DNA from: CAZKBP01 sp964551015
GTDB taxonomy: Bacteria; Bacteroidota; Bacteroidia; Cytophagales; Microscillaceae
Assembly (NCBI GenBank): GCA_964551015.1
Contig: CAZKBP010000002.1
Location: 124,001-188,000, forward strand
Direction: 5' to 3'
DNA: 64,000 nucleotides
In this document: positions 17,216 to 25,938 of the stretch, piece after piece
Position numbering within the stretch: position 1 is the first letter of the stretch
How the letters are laid out: each line of letters opens with the position of its first letter
The notes under the pieces: generated by a model
Databases searched by the model: none
Told to the model about the DNA's origin: nothing
The model's input: the letters and a program-made list of their open reading frames with translations, nothing else
Program-made: the position numbers and the translations under genes

Positions 17216-17851
17216 ATGGGGGTTGCCGAAAGAAAAGAGAGAGAAAAAATCCAGAGACGCAACTCGATCATAGACGCCGCTGAAAAAATTTTTTTTAAAG
17301 AAGGAATAGACCAGGCTTCTATGGATCAAGTAGCCCAAGAAGCCGAGCTAAGCAAAGGCACGCTTTATCTATATTTCAAAAGTAAAGATGAGCTGTATCG
17401 TGCTATCATTCTGAGAGGTTTTATCATCCTCAAAAGAAAACTCAAGGAGGCCGCCCTCCCTCAGGAGTCTGGCTTCCAAAATGTAAAAGCCATTTCTGAA
17501 GCTTACATCCGCTTCTCTTATGAACATTTGGGCTATTTCAATGCCATTCTTCACTATCAAAACGATATTTTTAGCTCCCGAGATCGTGAACCTAGTCAAG
17601 TCCAATCTCTCGAAGGGGGCAATGCCGTAATTGGAGTACTCATCAACGCTATCGAGAGAGGCAAAGGGGACGGCAGCATCAGTTCTAGCCTGAACGAGGT
17701 AGAAACCGCCTTTGTACTTTGGAGCCAAATCACGGGCTTACTCCAAGTAATTCAGCGTAAGATGAGCATCATCACTTATCATTACAAAATCAAACAAAAT
17801 GATTTACTCCAAACTTATTTCGAGCTTTTGGAGCGCTCCCTGAAAGCTTAG
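17216..17851 (+). CDS. TetR/AcrR family transcriptional regulator
   Basis: DNA-binding repressor-type protein of 211 residues. An N-terminal helix-turn-helix (about 17-63) contains AAEKIFFKEGIDQASMDQVAQEAELSKGTLYLYFKSKDEL, a very typical TetR signature (key part SKGTLYLYFKSKDEL). The C-terminal ~140 residues form the ligand-binding/dimer domain, and the effector is unknown. Its N-terminus closely resembles the efflux-linked TetR at 28573-29193, so the two are paralogues. ACCGATGG at 17212-17219 spans the start codon and matches the core of the palindrome upstream of that paralogue. Confidence 0.93.
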   Translation: MGVAERKEREKIQRRNSIIDAAEKIFFKEGIDQASMDQVAQEAELSKGTLYLYFKSKDELYRAIILRGFIILKRKLKEAALPQESGFQNVKAISEAYIRFSYEHLGYFNAILHYQNDIFSSRDREPSQVQSLEGGNAVIGVLINAIERGKGDGSISSSLNEVETAFVLWSQITGLLQVIQRKMSIITYHYKIKQNDLLQTYFELLERSLKA

Positions 17852-17909
17852 CCTTTTCAAACTTTTCTTAAATTATTTCAAGATTCGAGGGCTTTCTAAA
17901 ATTTAGTTC

Positions 17910-17917
17910 TACTTTTG
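17910..17917 (+). promoter_or_regulatory. Possible -7 element of the hydrolase-like gene
   Basis: TACTTTTG fits TAnnTTTG and lies 43 bases before the ATG at 17960. It overlaps the alternative TTG start at 17915, which argues that the ATG is the true start. No -33 TTG at the usual distance. Confidence 0.35.
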
Positions 17918-17959
17918 CAAAAACTGACCAATGGTCACAAAGTGAACCTCCTCTCATTT

Positions 17960-19222
17960 ATGTCTGAGCTAAAAGCCATTACTTCGCAGATTTCTTACGC
18001 GCAAGAATATCAAAATCTCAAATCTCAATATCACCCTCACCGCCCTGAAATTCGGATTTCGGAGTTAGGATGTGTTTTGAGGAATATCCCCTTCCGTTCA
18101 AAGAGTGAGTTAATTTTTCCCGCTGATCTTCAATATTATGCTCCTAAGCTAAGCGGAAGCAGTATCAACCTAGATCATATCTTTTTTGAAGGCCCTTGGG
18201 GGCCAGTCATTCGCATCAGCGATCAAGATATTGAACAAAATAAGCAGTTTAGCTATATCCTGCTCCAAGCCGATGGAGTCCAAGATGACCAAGGAGTAAT
18301 TTTTATGTTTCACGGCCTAAACGAAAAAGACTGGTCTAAATATTTGCCCTGGGCTAAGCGTATTTCTGAATTGACTAGAAAGTCGGTGATCCTTTTCCCC
18401 ATTGCTTTTCATATCAATCGTGCACACCCCGATTGGCATCGAAGCCGTATGATGAATGAAGTCAGTCAGAGAAGAAAACACCTTTTAGAGCACATCGAAG
18501 CCTCTTCTTTTACGAACGCGGCGATGAGCACGCGCTTGCACTTTGCGCCTAGCCGTTTTTTCTTATCAGGGTTAGAGACTTACTTAGATGTGATTCAGCT
18601 GGTACAGCAAATTCGGCAAGGACAGCACCCTTTTTTGAAAGCGGCATCTCGTATAGATTTTTTTGGTTATTCAGCGGGAGCTTTCTTGGCACAAATTATA
18701 CTGATGGCCAATCGGGAAGAGCTTTTCACGGAGTCTAAGGCGGTCTTGTTTTGCGGGGGCGCTTTGCTCAATCGGATGCACCTTTGCTCTCGTTATATCA
18801 TGGACAATGCAGCTCATCAGGCCATTCTAGATTATTACACCGAAAATTTTGATCACAACCTCAACCGTGATCCGCAATTAAAAAAACGCTTTGATTCTAC
18901 CCATCGGGGTGGGGCTTTTTTCCGAAGTATGCTCAGTGAAGGATACTCTGATGCAAATGCTTTACGCAGAAAGCGGTTCGAGGAGCTGCAAACCCGCATA
19001 TTTGCTTTATTATTAACACAAGATGAAGTCATGCCTCCCACGGAAGTACAGGCTTCTTTGATGAATAGTAAAGGTCAATTGGCTTTTGAGTGTAAGGAGA
19101 TGGATTTTGATTATCCTTATTCCCATTTCAATCCTTTTCCAGAAATTACTAAAATACAAACTGAGGTAGATCGGAGTAGCTCGGAAGTATTTGCTTGGGT
19201 AGCTGAGCGCTTGGCTTCATAG
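17960..19222 (+). CDS. Alpha/beta-hydrolase-like protein, DUF6051-type
   Basis: A 420-residue protein resembling the DUF6051 alpha/beta-hydrolase-like family (from memory). A strand-turn with MFHGLNEKDW corresponds to the oxyanion-hole HG region, and the nucleophile elbow is seen as FFGYSAGAFLAQ (GxSxG). Near the C-terminus ALLLTQDEVMPP could supply the acid and a late HFNPF the histidine. No signal peptide, so probably cytoplasmic. The ATG at 17960 (MSELKAIT) is preferred to the TTG at 17915, which lies in a promoter-like box. Substrate unknown. The gene is convergent with the DnaJ-like gene. Confidence 0.78.
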   Translation: MSELKAITSQISYAQEYQNLKSQYHPHRPEIRISELGCVLRNIPFRSKSELIFPADLQYYAPKLSGSSINLDHIFFEGPWGPVIRISDQDIEQNKQFSYILLQADGVQDDQGVIFMFHGLNEKDWSKYLPWAKRISELTRKSVILFPIAFHINRAHPDWHRSRMMNEVSQRRKHLLEHIEASSFTNAAMSTRLHFAPSRFFLSGLETYLDVIQLVQQIRQGQHPFLKAASRIDFFGYSAGAFLAQIILMANREELFTESKAVLFCGGALLNRMHLCSRYIMDNAAHQAILDYYTENFDHNLNRDPQLKKRFDSTHRGGAFFRSMLSEGYSDANALRRKRFEELQTRIFALLLTQDEVMPPTEVQASLMNSKGQLAFECKEMDFDYPYSHFNPFPEITKIQTEVDRSSSEVFAWVAERLAS

Positions 19223-19276
19223 CTCGTATGTTCTGGTCTGGATGCTAGATACAGCCAGCCTCTGAGCAAGCGCCGA

Positions 19277-20263
19277 TCAAATTGAATTTGTTTCTAAGGA
19301 AAGAAGAAAGTTTTTAATCTTATCAAAACCTTGCATCGATACTGGAATAAAAATCTGCGGATCACCACTGTTGGGGGTTTTTGTTCTTTCATCCATCACC
19401 ACGTAGCGATAACTCTCCCGACGTTGTATATATAATCCCTTTGGTTTTTCTTGAATGGCGGTAATGTCTTCATAAAAGATCGTGGCGGTATTGAAGCCTA
19501 AACCCCTGCGAATAATCCGGTCGGGGTGGATCTCTATGACTAAATGCTCCCAGGATTTACGCACAAAACTCTTCCAAGCAAAACCCAGCAAGGTAAGTAG
19601 CAGGGTTAGAAAGGTAAAAAAATTAACATAAGAAGGAAAGCTAATAAAAAGCAGAGAGTAGACAAACAGACCCGCCAACCAATACACCAAGTTTTCTATC
19701 TTAGCCTGTCTTTCATAATCTTTCCATTCACTCGTGTTCATGTGGTAAGTATCATAATTGGCTTGGCGGTTCTCACTCGCAGGTTCTGTGTAAGTATAGG
19801 ATTGCTTGCTTCCCGAATGAGTTTGAGATTTGAACTCCTCTTCGGTTACTTTTTGGTAATTGTAATAATAATATTTTTGTTTCTTGGAGAAGCCTTGCCC
19901 TTGGCGGTTTCTCTGGTGTTCTTGGTGGATAAACTCGTATTGCTTCCATAGATCATCTATGCGCGATTTATAGGCTTCCGCGGATTCCCATTTGGGTTTT
20001 TCGGGAGGTTTGGGCGGGGGAGGTGGAGGCTCTTTTTTGCTGAGTTCTTGCTTAAATTTAAAATCGTAGAGTTTTTTCTTGGTAGGATCAGAGAGCGTCT
20101 CGTAAGCATGAAGAATTTCTTTAAATTTTTCTTCTGAGGCTTTGCTGCCTTGGTTACGGTCAGGATGCCACATTTTAGCCAAGCGTCGGTAAGCCGCCTT
20201 GATTTCTTTGGCGGTTGCTTGGGTAGATACGTGTAAGATGTGATAAAAATTTTGAAAAGACAT
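19277..20263 (-). CDS. J-domain protein with C-terminal membrane/PH-like module
   Basis: N-terminal J domain (about residues 4-68) with HPD at 33-35, which should stimulate an Hsp70 ATPase. A Pro-rich linker and a Tyr/Lys/Gln-rich middle region (about 85-180) follow. Then come two closely spaced membrane helices (about 190-235) and a C-terminal beta-rich module of ~90 residues (IEIHPDRIIRRGLGF through FLLSLE). That last module is clearly homologous to the C-terminus of the adjacent gene at 20278-20775. There is no G/F region, zinc finger or DnaJ C-terminal domain, so this is a class C (type III) J protein, probably recruiting Hsp70 to the inner membrane (inference). It starts 15 bases after the neighbour's stop: one operon. 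Confidence 0.82.
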   Translation of the reverse strand: MSFQNFYHILHVSTQATAKEIKAAYRRLAKMWHPDRNQGSKASEEKFKEILHAYETLSDPTKKKLYDFKFKQELSKKEPPPPPPKPPEKPKWESAEAYKSRIDDLWKQYEFIHQEHQRNRQGQGFSKKQKYYYYNYQKVTEEEFKSQTHSGSKQSYTYTEPASENRQANYDTYHMNTSEWKDYERQAKIENLVYWLAGLFVYSLLFISFPSYVNFFTFLTLLLTLLGFAWKSFVRKSWEHLVIEIHPDRIIRRGLGFNTATIFYEDITAIQEKPKGLYIQRRESYRYVVMDERTKTPNSGDPQIFIPVSMQGFDKIKNFLLSLETNSI

Positions 20264-20277
20264 CCTCGACGCTTGAT

Positions 20278-20775
20278 TTATGATTCTAAATTGAGAAGAT
20301 AAATTTTTAGACGTTTGAACTCTTCCATGTTGTTAGGAATAAAGATAATATCTTTTTCGGCGATCCGGTTCATATCTGAGGTATAAAATCGGAGCGTTGT
20401 TTTGAGTCCTTTTTTGCGAATATAAATACCATTTTCATCTTCAATTACTTGTCCGATATTTTCTAGTGGGATTTCAGATGTCTCGAGTCCTTTTCCCCTC
20501 CTCAGAATACGATTTTCGTCTACCTCAATGATGGTCTGTTGTACTGGATCTTCAATGAGGGCAGCAAAAACCGTGATCATACCCACGATCAAAGTGAGCA
20601 TCACCGTAAAAAACAACAAGAGGCTATACCCTCTGCCTAAGAAGATGAGAACACATAAGACGCATAAGAGGCCAGAAATAACTTTCAACACTTGCACAAA
20701 TTGTCTTTTGTATTCCTGCGATTTTTGATTTACACGGAATACACCCACTGGAATAGTACTTTGAGCTGATAACAT
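20278..20775 (-). CDS. Two-helix membrane protein with PH-like C-terminal module
   Basis: A 165-residue inner-membrane protein with two membrane helices (about 33-75) and a C-terminal beta-rich domain containing IIEVDENRILRRGKGLET, ENIGQVIEDENGIYIRKKG, and a final helix FKRLKIYLLNLES. The same layout and residues recur in the C-terminus of the downstream J-domain protein, so the pair arose by duplication, with the J domain fused onto one copy. The domain resembles bacterial PH (YcxB/bPH2-like) modules in strand order; that is inference. First gene of a two-gene operon, 15-base spacing. Confidence 0.72.
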   Translation of the reverse strand: MLSAQSTIPVGVFRVNQKSQEYKRQFVQVLKVISGLLCVLCVLIFLGRGYSLLLFFTVMLTLIVGMITVFAALIEDPVQQTIIEVDENRILRRGKGLETSEIPLENIGQVIEDENGIYIRKKGLKTTLRFYTSDMNRIAEKDIIFIPNNMEEFKRLKIYLLNLES

Positions 20776-20973
20776 AATTTTAGCTTGGATTTAGTTTTTA
20801 TTTGAATGCTAAATTCAGATAAGATTAGTTTGAACTCAAAGCAGGGCTATCTTAAATCACTGAAAGTCAACTGGTAGATGAAAGAATAACGTTTTTTTAT
20901 GTATCAGTTTGTGTATTGTACTTGCATTTATGTTCTTCTCCTCGATCCCAAGGGTATTTTCAGAAAGGGCATT

Positions 20974-22500
20974 CTATTTCTCTAAAATTTTAAATTCTAC
21001 TCTCCGATTCAATTGTCTGCCCTCGGGTAAATCATTGTTAGCAATGGGCTGATTTTCGCCCCAGCCTTTAAAACGGATGCGTTCGGCATTGATTCCTTGT
21101 TCAATCAGATACTCTGCGCAAGCCTTTGCTCTGAGTTCGGAGAGTTCTTGATTTGATTCGGCCGCTCCGACTGAGTCAGTATGCCCTTGTAGCTCGATGC
21201 GCATCTCTGGATAGGTTTCCATCAAACCGGCCAAACGATTGAGGTCAGAGAAGGAAGCTGGGCGTAATTTGGACTGCGCCATATCAAAGAAAAGGTTATT
21301 CAAGCGGATCACTTCTCCCTGCGCAATGGGCACGAGATAAAGGTCTTTCTCAATTTTTTGGTAATCTCCTACTTTCTCCAGATTTAAATTTTCTGATATC
21401 GCAAAGTAATCACTAGATTCAGCGGAGAAACCGTATTTCTTTCCTTGTTTCAAGACAATCTTGTAGCTACCATCACTGGGGTTAGAGCGGGCTGTACCGA
21501 TCTCTTTACCTTCGGGAAACTCTTCGTAGACAATAGAGGCACTGATGGGTTCTTTGGTTTCGGCATTAAAGACCTTTCCATAGACCAGAACTACGGGGTC
21601 GGGCCGAAATTCTTCGGCTAATTTGACCTTGAAAATATCAGCTTGCCCGTGTGAGTCATTGTAAGAAACAATGTAGGCGTGATCACCCGCCGCAGGAACC
21701 GCGTAATAAGCATCCCAAGAAGTAGTATTCACCGGAGGAGCCAAACGCTTGGGCAAAGACCATTTCTGCCAAGAATCATCCTCTCGCTTACTCACGTAAA
21801 TATCATTTTGCCCCAAGTTACCGGGACGATTACTGGAAAAATAAAGTGTAACGCCATCTGAGGCCAAAAAAGGCGTGCCTTCATCGTCGGTAGTATTGAT
21901 CCCTTCTCCTAAGCTTTTAGGACAACTCCAACTCCCGTCTTCTTGTAAGAAACTCACGTAGATATCACCATCTTCCTCACCTTCGGTGGCACTAAAGCTT
22001 AGAATCAGCGTACGACCGTCATTGCCCAGCCAAGCATTAGAATACTTGCCTTTGTCCATGGTTTCATACTTTTCAATATCTAAACCCTGTGGAGGCGACC
22101 ACCCATCTTTGGTGCGATGGGTGAGTGAATATCCTTTTTTCACATAATCTCCTTGGTCGTAATAACCTGCCAATAATAGCGTGTTTCCATCGGGCGTAAC
22201 ACTAGAAACAAAGTTGTGTTCTTCATTGTTGAGAGCATCGCCTATGTTTTGGGCTTCTCCCCAAGTACTATCTGCTTGCAGTTGCGCAAACCAAATATCG
22301 TGGTGGTCTTTTCGTTCGCCGACATTGCCGGGATGGTCGCGACGGGTAAAATAGAGCGTCTGGCCATCGGGGGAAATGACAGGTACGAGTTCGCTATGCT
22401 CAGAATTGATCCCTTGACCAAGATTGATTGGCTTTGCTTCTTGAGCCAAGGAGGCGTTGAATAGAGTAGCAACAATGTATAAATAAATAAATATCCTCAT
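20974..22500 (-). CDS. OmpA-family protein with PD40 beta-propeller
   Basis: Exported 508-residue protein. The signal peptide ends around residue 19 (NASLAQ). A TolB/PD40-type propeller (about 25-300) follows with repeats of the pattern SPDGQTLYFTRRDHPG, TPDGNTLLLAG, and ASDGVTLYFSSNRPG. Next is a CarboxypepD_reg-like beta sandwich (about 305-385, YGKVFNAETKEPISASIVYE), then a C-terminal OmpA domain (about 395-508) with the peptidoglycan-binding motif LQGHTDSVG and NQELSELRAKA. Such proteins are common in Bacteroidota cell envelopes and some belong to gliding or type IX secretion systems; no such genes flank this one. Confidence 0.92.
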   Translation of the reverse strand: MRIFIYLYIVATLFNASLAQEAKPINLGQGINSEHSELVPVISPDGQTLYFTRRDHPGNVGERKDHHDIWFAQLQADSTWGEAQNIGDALNNEEHNFVSSVTPDGNTLLLAGYYDQGDYVKKGYSLTHRTKDGWSPPQGLDIEKYETMDKGKYSNAWLGNDGRTLILSFSATEGEEDGDIYVSFLQEDGSWSCPKSLGEGINTTDDEGTPFLASDGVTLYFSSNRPGNLGQNDIYVSKREDDSWQKWSLPKRLAPPVNTTSWDAYYAVPAAGDHAYIVSYNDSHGQADIFKVKLAEEFRPDPVVLVYGKVFNAETKEPISASIVYEEFPEGKEIGTARSNPSDGSYKIVLKQGKKYGFSAESSDYFAISENLNLEKVGDYQKIEKDLYLVPIAQGEVIRLNNLFFDMAQSKLRPASFSDLNRLAGLMETYPEMRIELQGHTDSVGAAESNQELSELRAKACAEYLIEQGINAERIRFKGWGENQPIANNDLPEGRQLNRRVEFKILEK

Positions 22501-22710
22501 GGTGTAATCAGCAGTTGAAAATGCTTTTTAAATCAAAGCAATAATTTTTCCATTTAAGCTTTATTTATAGAAAAATCTCCCAACTTCGATGTATTTTTTC
22601 ACAAATTATTTGCTAAAGTGTAATTTATTATTTCAACAAATCCTCAGAATCATCGGTTCTACTTCTTCTTCATAAATTAGATTTTACGTGTAGGAAAGAA
22701 CAGTTTTGTA

Positions 22711-22752
22711 AAAAAAACCCAAGCCCCGTTCGACTGGGCTTAGGCTTGGGTA
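22711..22752 (-). terminator. Terminator of the RND efflux operon
   Basis: Read on the minus strand: CCCAAGCC, a 17-base loop with internal pairing, GGGCTTGGG, then seven T. It lies just after the RND pump stop at 22775. Confidence 0.85.
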
Positions 22753-22774
22753 AAAGATGATCTATAGTGATTAT

Positions 22775-25700
22775 TTAAGGACGAATCACGGGCTTGATCT
22801 CGCTTGGTGGTTTTGTAAACCATTTGTATAAAATAGGAACGATCAAAAGGGTAAGCAAAGTAGAGGAAATCATCCCGCCAATGATTGTCCACCCCAAAGG
22901 AGTCCATAATCCACTTTGCGTCAAAGTAAGGGGCAAAAGACCAAAAATAGTCGTCAGTGAGGTTAAGATAATTGGTGTAAATCGTGTTTCACAGGCTCTC
23001 ACGATGGCATCTTGTACATTGATGCCACGCTCTAATAATTGATTGGTATAATCTACCAGAATGATGGAGTTATTAATCACAATCCCCACCAGACTGGTAA
23101 AACCCACGAAGGCGAAAAAGGAGAAAGTCCAGCCTGTCAAGAACAAGGTGATAATGGAACCCACAAAAGCCAAGGGAATGGCCGAGAAGACGATAAAGGG
23201 CTGGGCAAAAGACTTAAACTGAAGTACCAGAACCGCGAAAATGCCGACCAAAGCCACGATCAGAATTTGCCCCAAACCTCCAAAGGAATCCGATTGTGCC
23301 TCTAGCTCACCCGCTACTCGATACTCGTAGCCACGCGGGAAATCAATTTGCTCTATTTCTTGTAGAATTTTCTGAGAGACATTGTTGATATTATAGCCAT
23401 CTTTGACGTCAGCCGTAACTGTGAAGTTGCGCTCCAGATTGTAATGCAAAATTTCGGAAGCTCCCGCCTGAAAGGTCAATTTTGCCAACTGATTTAAAGG
23501 CACTTGTGCTCCACTACGGCTAGGGACATAAATTTTATTGAAATCTTCAATGCCTGGCTTTTCATCAAAAGGCATTCTGACTACAAGATTATAGTCATCT
23601 CCATTGTCAAAATTTATCTGTCCCAGGTTTAATCCCGTCATGGCGGCGCGCACCGAGAGATCAATATCGGCAATAGGCACCCCCAGCATCCCTGCTTTAT
23701 CTTTATTGATAGCGATCTTTAGGTCTGTTTTGTCGAGGGCAGAGGGATTATCCACATTTATGATGCCTTCGGTACGAGCGATGATCTCTTCTACTTTCCG
23801 AGCCAATACTTTGAGCGTATCAAAATCATCTCCCAGTACTCTGATCGCCACGGGTGCCTCGATGGGCGGCCCATTCTTTAGTTCAGAAAGCGTAATTTTA
23901 GCGCCAGCGTAGTCATCAAACTTAGCCCTCAATTGGTCAATCAATACATAAAAAGATTCAAACTTCCATTCTTTTAAGTTGACCATCAGTTGGGCATGAC
24001 TCTTTTGAAAAGTTACCGGGTTCCGATTATAATAAACACGAGGGTTGCCATGGCCAATATTAGTAGTATAATCTTTGACCAAACTCACGGTATCTAGTAC
24101 GGACTCTACAAAAAGTGCAGCCTCCTCGGTGCGGGCGAGGCTGGTTCCTTCCGGTGCATCAATATCAATGAGTAAGAGCGGTTTATCTGCCGCAGGAAAC
24201 AAACTTACCCCCACGTAGGGAAAGAGTGAAAGACTCCCCACAAAGCATAATACCGCGATAATGACTACTAAAATTGATCTTTTCAAAGAAAATAAAAGCA
24301 CTTTTCGGTAAATTTTGTCGATAAAATGGTCTAGGGAGCGATCTACCCAATTACTCTTGCTACTCTTGGAAATGGCTTTATTTTCCGACTCGTCCGCTTC
24401 GTGGTCAGGCTTGATCTTGTTTCTATCTTTCAGGAAAATACTTGCCAATAAAGGGGTAAAAGTCAAAGCCAAAATCAAGGAAGCAATCAAAGCATAGACC
24501 ACAATCAGCGGCAGAGAGCGCAAGAAGCTTCCCGCACCCGTGTTGAGCATGGTCAAGGGGAAGAAAGACAGCAAGGTAGTAACCGTAGAGCTAACGATGG
24601 CCCAGCCTACCTCGGCGGTTCCTTTGTAGGCAGCTTCTTTGAGTAGATAGCCATCTTTCATGTAGCGATTGATATTTTCAATCACCACGATACCATTATC
24701 TACCAAGAGTCCTAGCGCGATGACCAAGCCCGCGATAGAGATTTGTTGTAAACCGTAGCTACTCAAATCCAGAATACCAATGGCCATCAAAATGGAGGTA
24801 GGAATGACGAACATAATGATCAGTGCGGAACGCAAGCCCAAGAACAACAGGATGATGATCCCTACCAAGGCCACCCCTTGGATCAGATTGACGAAAAAAT
24901 CGTTGATCCTCTTAGAAACGGCGGGTGCTTGCTCGAAAACATTATAAACCTCTACATTGGGAGGAATCTGATCTTGAAAAGCCTCGACCCTAGCTTTGAT
25001 TTCATCGGTAAGGCTGAGGATATTGAGTCCTTCTTTCTGGGTTACGGAGACATACACCGCTTTGTTTTTGCGGTAACGCGCTACGAAGCGATCATCGGCA
25101 TAATTAAAATCTATTTCGGCAATATTTTTCAGAAAAAGAATTTGTCCATCTCCCGAACGAATCACCGTATTACGGATTTCTTCCAAGGATTCATAGCCAC
25201 CACTGGTTTGTATCGTAAAAGATTTGGTATCGGCATCAATATCTCCCCCGGGCACATTGGAGTTATTCCCCTGCAAAATACCGATGACTTCCATCAAAGA
25301 TATTTGCTGATTGGCCATCTTTTGAAAATCTAGAGAAACTCGGATTTCTTCTTCGGGATAAGCTTCAATATCCACGGTACGAACACCCGCGACTTTGTTG
25401 ATTTCGTCTTCCAAATCTTCGGACACATCGATTAATTGGCTGTAAGGAGCATCTTCGGAGGTAACTGCGAATTGTAAGATAGAAGTCCCCAGAGGACTAA
25501 CGTGCTCAGATTCAATTAAAAGAATCTCATCGGGCAATTGGCTTTGCACGGTATTGAGCGCGGCCACTACCTCGTCGTATTTGTCATCGAAGTCATCAAT
25601 ATCGAAGGAGGCTTCTACCCGCATCACCACGACCCCTTCTTGGATGGTAGAGCGGATTTCTTCTATATCTTCAATCTCATTCATGACATCCTCGATGGGG

Positions 25701-25894
25701 TCTACCACGAGGTCTTCCAAATCTTCGGGACTCGTACCGGGGTAAATCACACGGATTACATAAATAGGAAAATCTGTAACGGGGTCTTCGGAGCGAGGCA
25801 TGGTCAGGTAAGAAACCGTACCCGTCAGAATGGCCATAAATACGATGATGACCACGAATTGATAATTGTCTATGGCAAGCTTGGGAAGTCTCAT
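22775..25894 (-). CDS. RND efflux transporter permease subunit (AcrB/HAE1-like)
   Basis: A 1039-residue inner-membrane proton antiporter with the RND plan: one N-terminal helix, a large periplasmic porter loop, six helices, a second periplasmic loop and five helices. The TM4 signature GLVIALGLLVDNGIVVIENI contains the proton-relay Asp, and the second half has FTSLVGIVINNSIILVDYTN. As in several non-Proteobacterial HAE1 members, the first half keeps the single D-N pair instead of DD. It forms a tripartite pump with the adaptor and TolC-like protein encoded upstream in the same operon. The substrate is unknown; the TetR gene at the head suggests small-molecule induction. Confidence 0.96.
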   Translation of the reverse strand: MRLPKLAIDNYQFVVIIVFMAILTGTVSYLTMPRSEDPVTDFPIYVIRVIYPGTSPEDLEDLVVDPIEDVMNEIEDIEEIRSTIQEGVVVMRVEASFDIDDFDDKYDEVVAALNTVQSQLPDEILLIESEHVSPLGTSILQFAVTSEDAPYSQLIDVSEDLEDEINKVAGVRTVDIEAYPEEEIRVSLDFQKMANQQISLMEVIGILQGNNSNVPGGDIDADTKSFTIQTSGGYESLEEIRNTVIRSGDGQILFLKNIAEIDFNYADDRFVARYRKNKAVYVSVTQKEGLNILSLTDEIKARVEAFQDQIPPNVEVYNVFEQAPAVSKRINDFFVNLIQGVALVGIIILLFLGLRSALIIMFVIPTSILMAIGILDLSSYGLQQISIAGLVIALGLLVDNGIVVIENINRYMKDGYLLKEAAYKGTAEVGWAIVSSTVTTLLSFFPLTMLNTGAGSFLRSLPLIVVYALIASLILALTFTPLLASIFLKDRNKIKPDHEADESENKAISKSSKSNWVDRSLDHFIDKIYRKVLLFSLKRSILVVIIAVLCFVGSLSLFPYVGVSLFPAADKPLLLIDIDAPEGTSLARTEEAALFVESVLDTVSLVKDYTTNIGHGNPRVYYNRNPVTFQKSHAQLMVNLKEWKFESFYVLIDQLRAKFDDYAGAKITLSELKNGPPIEAPVAIRVLGDDFDTLKVLARKVEEIIARTEGIINVDNPSALDKTDLKIAINKDKAGMLGVPIADIDLSVRAAMTGLNLGQINFDNGDDYNLVVRMPFDEKPGIEDFNKIYVPSRSGAQVPLNQLAKLTFQAGASEILHYNLERNFTVTADVKDGYNINNVSQKILQEIEQIDFPRGYEYRVAGELEAQSDSFGGLGQILIVALVGIFAVLVLQFKSFAQPFIVFSAIPLAFVGSIITLFLTGWTFSFFAFVGFTSLVGIVINNSIILVDYTNQLLERGINVQDAIVRACETRFTPIILTSLTTIFGLLPLTLTQSGLWTPLGWTIIGGMISSTLLTLLIVPILYKWFTKPPSEIKPVIRP

Positions 25895-25905
25895 ATTGAT
25901 GGTTG

Positions 25906-25926
25906 GTTATCAGTTGTGAGTTGTCC
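25906..25926. repeat. Short heptanucleotide repeat (3 units)
   Basis: GTTATCA, GTTGTGA and GTTGTCC lie in the 44-base gap between the adaptor and pump genes. They have the same 7-base period and similar units as the patches at 906-940 and 59533-59560. Confidence 0.45.
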
Positions 25927-25938
25927 TTTTGTGTGAAA

